DNA from: JBQCDV01 sp051960855
GTDB taxonomy: Bacteria > Actinomycetota > Actinomycetes > JAJZTN01
NCBI GenBank assembly: GCA_051960855.1
Contig: JBQCDV010000144.1
Location: 1-58,621 of the forward strand
Reading direction: 5' to 3'
DNA: 58,621 bases
Position numbers and translations under genes: made by a program. This document shows positions 8,109 through 14,389 of this stretch, in pieces (positions within the stretch are counted from its first letter, which is position 1; the number at the start of each line of letters is the position of its first letter). The notes under the pieces are model-generated. The model saw only the letters and a list, made by a program, of their open reading frames with translations. It had not been told where the DNA came from and did no database searches.

Positions 8109-8534
8109 ATGGCCCACCTCGCCTACCTCGGCGTCCTCGCCTTCTGTCTCGCGGGCACCGGCTGGCTCGAGGTGGTCCTGGGTGTGCGGGTGTGGCGGCG
8201 CTGGCGACGGCTGCTGGCCACGCTCGCGCCGGTCGTCGTGGTCTTCGTCGTCTGGGATCTCTACGCAATCGCCCGGCAGCACTGGCACTTCGACCCAGCC
8301 CAGACCACGGGGGTGACCCTGCCCGGCCGGCTGCCGATCGAGGAGCTGCTCTTCTTCGTCGTGGTCCCGATCTGCTCGGTGCTCACTCTCGAAGCCGTAC
8401 GCACCGTCCGTCGCTGGCCCACCGGCGACGAGTCGACCACTTTCGAACGTCGTCCGCTCCTCCCGCTCCCCCGTCGCCGGCGCCCGCGTCCGGGTGCGAC
8501 ACCGGAGGCAGCCACGCCCGAGCGGACGCCATGA
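8109..8534 (+). CDS. crtYc: Lycopene cyclase subunit, CrtYc/CrtYe type
   Basis: This is one half of the heterodimeric membrane lycopene cyclase of actinobacteria. The 141-residue protein has three hydrophobic segments and the conserved LPIEELLFF motif (about residues 77-85), whose acidic pair is typical of this cyclase family. A basic and proline-rich tail of about 35 residues follows the last membrane segment. The stop overlaps the start of the partner gene in an ATGA arrangement, so the two subunits are made together. Members of this family form either beta/gamma rings on C40 carotenoids or rings on C50 carotenoids; sequence alone does not separate these. No elongase gene (crtEb) is seen nearby, which favours C40. 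Confidence 0.85.
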   Translation: MAHLAYLGVLAFCLAGTGWLEVVLGVRVWRRWRRLLATLAPVVVVFVVWDLYAIARQHWHFDPAQTTGVTLPGRLPIEELLFFVVVPICSVLTLEAVRTVRRWPTGDESTTFERRPLLPLPRRRRPRPGATPEAATPERTP

Positions 8535-8836
8535 CCTACTCCGAGCTCGCGCTGCTCGGCGTCGCCCTCACGGTGGTCATGGACCTCTGGGTGCTGCGCA
8601 CCCGGCTGCTGACCCGACGGGTGTTCTGGGTCGCCTACGCGATCATCGTGGTCTTCCAGCTGCTGACGAACGGCTGGCTCACCGGCCGCGACATCGTCCG
8701 CTACGACCCCGGCGCCATCTGGGGTCTGCGCATCGCTTTCGCCCCGGTCGAGGACCTGCTCTTCGGCTTCGCCCTGGTGGTGCAGTCCATGGCGTGGTGG
8801 GTCTGGTGGGGCCGCCGCGGCCTCGAGCGGGACTGA
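8531..8836 (+). CDS. crtYd: Lycopene cyclase subunit, CrtYd/CrtYf type
   Basis: The second cyclase subunit is a 101-residue membrane protein with three predicted transmembrane segments. It carries the matching family motif APVEDLLFGFALV (about residues 72-84), which supplies the other acidic pair of the active heterodimer. The ATG at 8531 overlaps the TGA of crtYc, giving coupled translation and equal stoichiometry. The C-terminus is rich in tryptophan (MAWWVWWGRRG), as usual in the family. The gene ends one base before the stop of the convergent GNAT gene, so no room is left for an intergenic terminator. It is the last gene of the crtE-crtI-regulator-crtYc-crtYd operon. Confidence 0.85.
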   Translation: MTYSELALLGVALTVVMDLWVLRTRLLTRRVFWVAYAIIVVFQLLTNGWLTGRDIVRYDPGAIWGLRIAFAPVEDLLFGFALVVQSMAWWVWWGRRGLERD

Positions 8837-8837
8837 G

Positions 8838-9563
8838 TCAATGCATCGGAGGCGCGTCTTCGGTGGACAAGGACTCAGCCGTTCCACGGTCGATGCGAAA
8901 GAAGCGACGGAGCTGCTCAGCGCCTTCGACCGCGACCGGGTCTTCCGGACGGTTGAAGCTGGCAGGGGTCACGACCACCCGCTGCTCGTCCACTCCTACC
9001 TTGCCTTGCCTTGTCTGCTGCACGATGGGCCGCCGGCCGTTGTCGACGTACCCGACCTTTCGGCTGACCGCCGCCGAAGCGTCGTTGCCCACGATGTAGC
9101 CCGATTCGCACTGCTCGGCGCCGAGCTCGTCGAACGCGAACCCGACAACGAGTTGTCGCATCAGCGTTCCAATCCCCGTCCCCTGGTGGGCCCTCCCCAG
9201 CCAGGAGCCAGTCTCGATGAGGCGCGCTTCTGCGAAGTCCTTTGCGTGCAGGTCCTGCATACCGACGAGATCCCCATGCCGCCGGACGACCAGGGCGAGG
9301 CGCCAGTCGTCGGGCGCGAACGTCGCCCTCTGGGTCCACCACCAGGCGAGAGAGCTCGAGGGGAAGCCGTCTGACGATCCTGGCGCATAGGGCTCCTCGT
9401 GCCAGGCCCGGAGGAAGGGCATCGGTAGACCCGGTACCTGGATTCCCCGGCAGACGAGCTCGACGAGTTCGGGCAGATCGTCGTCTCGCAAGACCCTGAG
9501 TTCCAGGGCGCCGCACGAGATCCGGAGCGCGAACGGCGGGAAGATGTCCTCGAGGCTCAGCAC
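8838..9563 (-). CDS. GNAT-family N-acetyltransferase
   Basis: The 241-residue protein resembles RimJ/RimL-type GNAT enzymes: an N-terminal LRVLRDDDLPELVEL strand-helix, GSWLGRAHQGTGIGTLMRQLVVGFAF carrying the acetyl-CoA binding Q/RxxGxG/A-type loop, and ESGYIVGNDASAAVSRKVGY near the C-terminus. The GTG at 9563 has an AAGGA seven bases upstream, and is chosen over longer in-frame options. It lies 34 bases after crtB on the same strand and may be cotranscribed with it. Its base composition looks less GC-biased than the flanking crt genes, so a later insertion between the two crt operons is possible. The acetyl acceptor is unknown. Confidence 0.8.
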   Translation of the reverse strand: MLSLEDIFPPFALRISCGALELRVLRDDDLPELVELVCRGIQVPGLPMPFLRAWHEEPYAPGSSDGFPSSSLAWWWTQRATFAPDDWRLALVVRRHGDLVGMQDLHAKDFAEARLIETGSWLGRAHQGTGIGTLMRQLVVGFAFDELGAEQCESGYIVGNDASAAVSRKVGYVDNGRRPIVQQTRQGKVGVDEQRVVVTPASFNRPEDPVAVEGAEQLRRFFRIDRGTAESLSTEDAPPMH

Positions 9564-9597
9564 ACTGGCATCCTTTCGCGCGCGGGCGCCAAAGGCG

Positions 9598-10536
9598 CTA
9601 AGTCCCGGTGACGAGGTCGCGCCAGCGCCGGGTCTCCCGCCGGGCCCGTTGGGCTCGCAGCAGCCCAGGGACCGCCACGCTGAGTCGCCGCGGCAACGGC
9701 ACCGACACCCGCTGCCGCAGCACCTGGTAGTCCGCGGCCTCGATGGCGTCGAGGATGCCGCCGTAGAGGACGAAGGCGGTGCGGATGCAGTCACGGCTTG
9801 TCGGATGCAGCAGAGCGATCCCCGGCAGCGCTTCGGTGTAGAGCTCCCGGCAGCGCGCGATCTCGAACTGCAGCAGCTCGCGGATCGCCGGCGTCACGTC
9901 ACCGGCCGAGAGGTCCGCGCGGGTGACACCGAACTTCCGCAGGTCCTCCTGCGGCAGGTAGACGCGGCCGCGGCGCAGGTCCTCCCCGATGTCCCGGAGG
10001 AAGTTCGCGAGCTGGAACGCCTCCCCCAGTGCCTGCGCCCGGCGGGTGGCCTCAGCCTCACAGCCGGGCAACGGCTCGAGGATCGGCACCATCTGCAGGC
10101 CGATGACCGCTGCGGAGCCGTACATGTAGCCGCGCAGGTCCTCGTAGGTCTCGTACTCGGTGACGGTGATGTCCATCCGCATCGACGCGAGGAAGGCCTC
10201 GAAGTACTCGCGCGGCAGCTGCCAGCGCTGGATTGTGTCGATGGTGGCGCGGCCGATGGCATCGGTGGTCGCACCAGAGTCGAGATCGGCGAGGAACTGG
10301 TCACCCCACGCGACGAGCGCATCCGGGTCAGGAGCGGTCAGGGAGTCCACGAACTCGTCGGCGTACCGGGCGAAGCCGTAGAGCGCGTGGACGTACGGCC
10401 GCTTGGCGGTGGGCAGCAGGAGCGTGGCGAGGTAGTAGGTCTTGCCGTGCTCGGCATTGAGCCGCCGGCACGCCTCGTAGGACTCGCGCAGCAGCGGGTC
10501 GCTGATGCCCGCGGCGTCAAGCTCGCGACGGCTCAA
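9598..10536 (-). CDS. crtB: Phytoene synthase
   Basis: CrtB joins two GGPP molecules head to head to give phytoene, the first committed carotenoid. The 312-residue protein shows the two aspartate-rich motifs of squalene/phytoene synthases: DEFVD (residues 60-64) and NFLRDIGED (178-186), plus YYLATLLLP near the N-terminus and RVYLP after the second motif. It starts at TTG 10536, supported by GGAG seven bases upstream and by the typical N-terminal sequence of the family. It is the third gene of a minus-strand group headed by two flavoproteins; the 54-base gap upstream suggests cotranscription. The rest of the carotenoid pathway is encoded on the other strand at 5118-8836. Confidence 0.93.
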   Translation of the reverse strand: MSRRELDAAGISDPLLRESYEACRRLNAEHGKTYYLATLLLPTAKRPYVHALYGFARYADEFVDSLTAPDPDALVAWGDQFLADLDSGATTDAIGRATIDTIQRWQLPREYFEAFLASMRMDITVTEYETYEDLRGYMYGSAAVIGLQMVPILEPLPGCEAEATRRAQALGEAFQLANFLRDIGEDLRRGRVYLPQEDLRKFGVTRADLSAGDVTPAIRELLQFEIARCRELYTEALPGIALLHPTSRDCIRTAFVLYGGILDAIEAADYQVLRQRVSVPLPRRLSVAVPGLLRAQRARRETRRWRDLVTGT

Positions 10537-10590
10537 CGTGGGACTCCGCCGCCGGTGGCTGTGCTCACAACGGGAAGTCTCGCAGCAGGC

Positions 10591-11865
10591 TCAGACTTCG
10601 GCAGCCTCACGCAAGGTCAGGGACACGTCGGCCAGGCGGGCCGGATCGACCAGCGAGTCGACGACGCGCCGAGCCTGGGAGACCTCGCGCGGCTTGTCGA
10701 CGACCAGCACCCCGCGCAGCCGGTCCTCGCCGTCGAGCCAGCAGGCACTCCACCCGCCTCCCGTCGCGCTCGGGTCACCACGCAGAACCAAGCGGCCCTC
10801 GGTCACCCCGAACAGCTGCAGCGAGTGCCCGAGGTGGTCGCTCCACACCCACGGCACCGCGTCGTAGGGCTCCACACCCGGCGGCTCTGCCCAGCTGCCG
10901 CCCGCGAGCACGCTGCCGGCGACGGTCGCTGGAGCTCGCAGCGCGTCCTCCCAGTGACCTCCGGGGAGGCGGCGGCCGTAGCGAGGCGACCATCGCGCCG
11001 CGACGTCACCTGTCGCCCACACTCCCGGGGCCGAGGTGCGCAGCCACTCGTCGACCAGCACGGCACCCCGGCGGTCCAGCTCCACCACGCTCTGGCCGCC
11101 ATCGGCGAGCCAGGCGGTGGCCGGCCGGACCCCGACGCCCTCCAGCACCACGTCGGCCTCGAGGCTCCGCCCATCGTCGAGCCGCACCAGGTGGCGCTGC
11201 CCACCGACGCCGGCCGCGACCACCTCGGTGACCAGCGAGCCGAGATGCAGCTCCACCCCGGCGGCTGCGTACCAGGGCACGGTGAGGGCAGCCACCTCCG
11301 CCGGCAGCGACCCGTGCAACGGCGCCGCCGCAGCCTCGATGACGTCGACGTCCCAGCCGCGAGCCGCGGCCACGGTGGCGACCTCGGCACCGATCCAGCC
11401 AGCGCCGACGACTGCCAGGCGGCGACCGGACGGCGCGAGGCCCAGCACCGAGCGCAGCGCGAGGGCGTCGTCGAGCGTGCGCAGGGTGACCGCAGGTTCG
11501 CCCGCGATCCGCAGGGGGACGGCGCCGGTCGCCAGCACGCACGCGTCGAACTCCACCTCCGCGACCTCGCCCGCGTCGTCCATCACGACCACCTGGCGCT
11601 CGGGGTCCAGCCGCGTGACGGTCACGCCCAGGCGCAGCTCGACGTCGAGGTCGTCCCACGCGGCCTCGAGCTCGCTGGAGTCGGTCTCGCCGGAGAGGAG
11701 CTCCTTCGACAGCGGCGGCCGGTCGTAGGGCCGGTGCGGCTCGGCTCCGATGAGCACCAGCGACCCGTCGAAGCCCTGACCGCGCAGCTCCTGCACGGTC
11801 CGCAGCCCTGCCAGCCCGGCACCCACGACGACCACGCGCTCGGGGCGGTCCACTGGATGGGTCAC
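10591..11865 (-). CDS. NAD(P)H-dependent ferredoxin/rubredoxin reductase-like flavoprotein
   Basis: The 424-residue protein has the two dinucleotide folds of the ferredoxin reductase family: FAD site VVVVGAGLAGLRTVQELR near residues 11-28 and the NAD(P) site LAVVGAGWIGAEVATVAAARG in the middle, with the PPLSKELL segment that marks class oxygenase-coupled reductases. The GVWATGDVA motif near residue 300 binds FAD. Such enzymes pass electrons to small ferredoxins or Rieske proteins. No ferredoxin gene is adjacent. The GTG start overlaps the stop of the upstream flavoprotein (GTGA), so the pair is coupled. Association with crtB suggests, but does not show, a redox role in carotenoid modification. 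Confidence 0.82.
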   Translation of the reverse strand: MTHPVDRPERVVVVGAGLAGLRTVQELRGQGFDGSLVLIGAEPHRPYDRPPLSKELLSGETDSSELEAAWDDLDVELRLGVTVTRLDPERQVVVMDDAGEVAEVEFDACVLATGAVPLRIAGEPAVTLRTLDDALALRSVLGLAPSGRRLAVVGAGWIGAEVATVAAARGWDVDVIEAAAAPLHGSLPAEVAALTVPWYAAAGVELHLGSLVTEVVAAGVGGQRHLVRLDDGRSLEADVVLEGVGVRPATAWLADGGQSVVELDRRGAVLVDEWLRTSAPGVWATGDVAARWSPRYGRRLPGGHWEDALRAPATVAGSVLAGGSWAEPPGVEPYDAVPWVWSDHLGHSLQLFGVTEGRLVLRGDPSATGGGWSACWLDGEDRLRGVLVVDKPREVSQARRVVDSLVDPARLADVSLTLREAAEV

Positions 11866-13253
11866 TGCTGACCGCCTCGCGCCTGCTCGAGCAGGTCCCG
11901 GGCCGCGACCTCCACCGCGTCACCCCACGTGGGGAAGGCGTGCACGACGGTCGACAGCAGCGCGACCGGAAGTCGGGCAGCGATCGCGACACCGAGCTCG
12001 GCGGCCCAGGAGTCGGCCTGGGGCCCGACGGCGCTGGCGCCTACGACCACCATGCGCGCTGCGTCCGCGTAGATCTCCAACCGCCCCTCAGCGGGACGCC
12101 CCGCGTGCTGCTCCAGGAAGCCGCGCGCCGTCTCACCCAGGTCGCACGCCCCGGTAACCAGTCCACCGGTCGACGTCGCCGGGGTCACCCCGCAGCTCCA
12201 CACCGCCGGTGAGGTGTAGACGGTGCGGGGCACCGCGTCGGGGTCCCGGTCGTAGCCGCGCCCCAGCAGCTCCGCAGCGATGACGCGGGCGGTGGCGTTG
12301 GCCGCGTGGGTGTAGGGGTTCTCCCCGGTCACATCACCGGCCGCCCACAGTCCCTCCACTCCCGGCACGCGGCCACGGGCGTCGATCCGCATCGGCTGCT
12401 CGTCATCGACTCCCAGCTCGCTCAACCCGATGCCGCGGGTGCGCGGACGGCGCCCGGTCGCCACCAGGACCCGCTCGCCGCGCAGCACGCGTCCGTCGTC
12501 GAGCTCGACCCGAACGCCGCTGCTGTCGCCACTCGCCGTCGTCGCCTTGGCCCCCGTGAGCACCTCGACGCCGCTGGCCCGCAGGCTCGCTTCGACCGCC
12601 GCCCCCACAAAGCCCGGCTCCTTGTCCAGCAATCGGCCGGAGGCCTCCACCAGCGTGACGTCCACGCCGAGCTCCGCGTAGGCCTGACTCAGCTCGCAGC
12701 CCACCGGCCCGCCTCCCAGGATGAGGAGGCTCTGCGGCCGGAGGTCGGTGCTGAGCGCGTCCTCGCTCGTCCATAGCCGGTCGCCGAGGCCCTCGAGGCC
12801 GTCGATCGGCGGCAGGGTCGGCTCCGACCCGGTGGCCACGACGAGGTCGCGGCACCGCAGCCGCCGCTCCTGCCCGTCGTCACCGGTCACGGCCACCTCG
12901 AACCGGTGCTCCCCCTCTCGCACGGGGCCGACGACGCGTCCCGTGCCGCGCACCAGCCGTACTCCCGCCTCCTCGAGCCCCTCAGCCGCAGCGGCGTCAT
13001 CCCGGTGCTCGGAGGCGTCGTCCCGCCGACGGACGGCCTCCGGCCACGGCAGGCCGGCGGCACCGGTCAGCAGGAGCTCCTTGCTCGGAATGCAGGCGAA
13101 GTAGGGGCACTCGCCACCGACCAGCCGCTGCTCCACGACGGCTACCGACCGCCCCTCCTTCGCGAGCGCGGGAGCAAGCACCTCCGCGACCGAGCCTCCG
13201 CCCAGTACCACCACGTCGACCACTGCGTCGGCGTCGGCGTCGAAGTTCTCCAT
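11862..13253 (-). CDS. Pyridine nucleotide-disulfide oxidoreductase (class I)
   Basis: The 463-residue protein has an N-terminal FAD fold (VVVLGGGSVAEVLAPALA), a redox-active disulfide with the C-x4-C spacing (CPYFAC, residues 49-54, followed by IPSK), a second fold (LLILGGGPVGCELSQAYAE) and the ATGRRPRT and AAGDVTG motifs. This is the layout of dihydrolipoamide dehydrogenase, mercuric reductase and related enzymes. The C-terminal HAHPTxxE signature of dihydrolipoamide dehydrogenase reads HAFPTWGD here, so the catalytic histidine is replaced by phenylalanine. It is therefore unlikely to be a standard Lpd. The ATG at 13253 has AGGGG about ten bases upstream. It is the first gene of the group leading to crtB. 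Confidence 0.82.
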   Translation of the reverse strand: MENFDADADAVVDVVVLGGGSVAEVLAPALAKEGRSVAVVEQRLVGGECPYFACIPSKELLLTGAAGLPWPEAVRRRDDASEHRDDAAAAEGLEEAGVRLVRGTGRVVGPVREGEHRFEVAVTGDDGQERRLRCRDLVVATGSEPTLPPIDGLEGLGDRLWTSEDALSTDLRPQSLLILGGGPVGCELSQAYAELGVDVTLVEASGRLLDKEPGFVGAAVEASLRASGVEVLTGAKATTASGDSSGVRVELDDGRVLRGERVLVATGRRPRTRGIGLSELGVDDEQPMRIDARGRVPGVEGLWAAGDVTGENPYTHAANATARVIAAELLGRGYDRDPDAVPRTVYTSPAVWSCGVTPATSTGGLVTGACDLGETARGFLEQHAGRPAEGRLEIYADAARMVVVGASAVGPQADSWAAELGVAIAARLPVALLSTVVHAFPTWGDAVEVAARDLLEQARGGQQ

Positions 13254-13308
13254 GACCGGCGTGTCCCCTTTGTCCGCGACCCTGCACCCGCTACGTTGAC
13301 GCGTTCGA

Positions 13309-13333
13309 CGATCATCGACTCTGCTCATGATCG
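13309..13333. promoter_or_regulatory. Inverted repeat in the divergent promoter region
   Basis: CGATCAT at 13309-13315 is the exact inverted complement of ATGATCG at 13327-13333, with 11 bases between. The centre-to-centre distance is 18 bp, suitable for a dimeric regulator. It lies between the divergent starts at 13253 (flavoprotein group) and 13380 (LysM protein). A TTGACG at 13296 is a possible -35 element. Confidence 0.35.
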
Positions 13334-13379
13334 ATAACTTCACAAGCCTTCCCGCTCCACGACGCAAGGACTCGCGGCG

Positions 13380-14360
13380 ATGCCCTTCCCCCTTCGCCCC
13401 CGCTCCGTGACCGTGCGGCGAGCCCTGCGCTCGCGCCGCACGCTGCCGGCGCTGGGACTTCCCCTGCTCGCCGTCGGCCTCGCGGCCCACGGATGGCAGC
13501 CCTACACGGTCAAGCCCGGCGACACGCTCTCGGAGCTCGCGGCCCGCTTCCACACGACCGTCGCCGCCCTCGTGCAGGCCAATGACCTCCCAGGCAACGG
13601 TGATGTCATCATCGCGGGCAAGTCGCTGCGGGTGCCCTCCGGCTCATCCGCAGGGGGCTCATCGGCAGGCGGCTCATCCAGCAAGCCGAAGCTCACCGCG
13701 CACCGCGTCGTGCGCGGCGACACCCTGATCGGGCTCGCCCAGCGCTTCCGGACGACCACGACCGAGATCCGCAAGCACAACCGGATCCCGGCCAGCGGCA
13801 CGATCTACGCCGGCGAGGTGCTGCAGATCCCGAAGCCGGGCGGTGCCGCGACTTCGGCCACGTCGGGCACCAGCGGCGGCAACACCTTCGCGGGCCGGAC
13901 CTATCCGAAGGCGGTGGTCAACAAGGCCGACCAGCATCGCCGCATCCTCGCCAGCCGCAGCGTCCCGACCAAGGCACAGGCGCGCGACCTCATCGTGCGC
14001 ACCGCCCGGCGCGTCGGAGTCGACCCGGAGCTCGCGCTCGCGGTGTCATGGCAGGAGTCCGGCTGGAACTCCCGCAAGGTCTCCGTCGCCGACGCCGTCG
14101 GCATCATGCAGGTGGTCCCCGCGACCGCCGACTGGATGTCGCAGGTCGTGGGCCGCCGGCTGGACGTGCTCGACCCGGAGGACAACGTCCTGGCTGGGTG
14201 CCTGCTGCTCAAGGTGCTGCGCGACCAGACCAGCGAGGCGCAGGCGATCGCCGGCTACTACCAGGGGCTGCGCTCGGTGCGTGAGCGCGGCGTCTTCGCC
14301 GACACCAAGCAGTACGTCGCCAACGTGCAGGCGCTCAAGGCCCGTTTCGAGGGCCGGTAG
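13380..14360 (+). CDS. LysM-domain lytic transglycosylase
   Basis: The 326-residue protein is a probable secreted peptidoglycan hydrolase. It has a basic N-terminus with a hydrophobic segment (signal or anchor, residues about 15-38), a first LysM domain beginning YTVKPGDTLSELAARF, a Gly/Ser linker encoded by a 15-bp repeat, a second LysM beginning HRVVRGDTLIGLAQRF, and a C-terminal SLT domain. The catalytic glutamate is E226 in SWQESGWN, with the following GIMQV motif expected for this lysozyme-like fold. It precedes the PASTA kinase gene by 29 bases, and a kinase that senses wall fragments makes a sensible neighbour. The kinase gene also has its own promoter. Confidence 0.88.
   Translation: MPFPLRPRSVTVRRALRSRRTLPALGLPLLAVGLAAHGWQPYTVKPGDTLSELAARFHTTVAALVQANDLPGNGDVIIAGKSLRVPSGSSAGGSSAGGSSSKPKLTAHRVVRGDTLIGLAQRFRTTTTEIRKHNRIPASGTIYAGEVLQIPKPGGAATSATSGTSGGNTFAGRTYPKAVVNKADQHRRILASRSVPTKAQARDLIVRTARRVGVDPELALAVSWQESGWNSRKVSVADAVGIMQVVPATADWMSQVVGRRLDVLDPEDNVLAGCLLLKVLRDQTSEAQAIAGYYQGLRSVRERGVFADTKQYVANVQALKARFEGR
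13641..13679 (+). repeat. 15-bp tandem repeat coding a Gly/Ser linker
   Basis: Two near-identical 15-bp units (13641-13655 and 13656-13670) and a partial third begin with GGCTCATC. They encode GSSAG-type repeats in the linker between the two LysM domains. Length variation here would change only linker length. Confidence 0.7.
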
Positions 14361-14377
14361 CGACCGCGGCCGCCACG

Positions 14378-14383
14378 TAGACT
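14378..14383 (+). promoter_or_regulatory. -10 box TAGACT for the PASTA kinase gene
   Basis: TAGACT lies six bases before the GTG at 14390 with no ribosome site between, the leaderless pattern seen repeatedly here. Confidence 0.5.
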
Positions 14384-14389
14384 GGCCGG

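Noticed and set aside
9544..11871. A 775-residue plus-strand open frame over crtB and the flavoprotein gene
   Set aside because: It is antisense to two genes with full-length family motifs and good starts. Long antisense frames are routine at this GC content, and its translation is rich in Arg, Gly and His without domain signatures.
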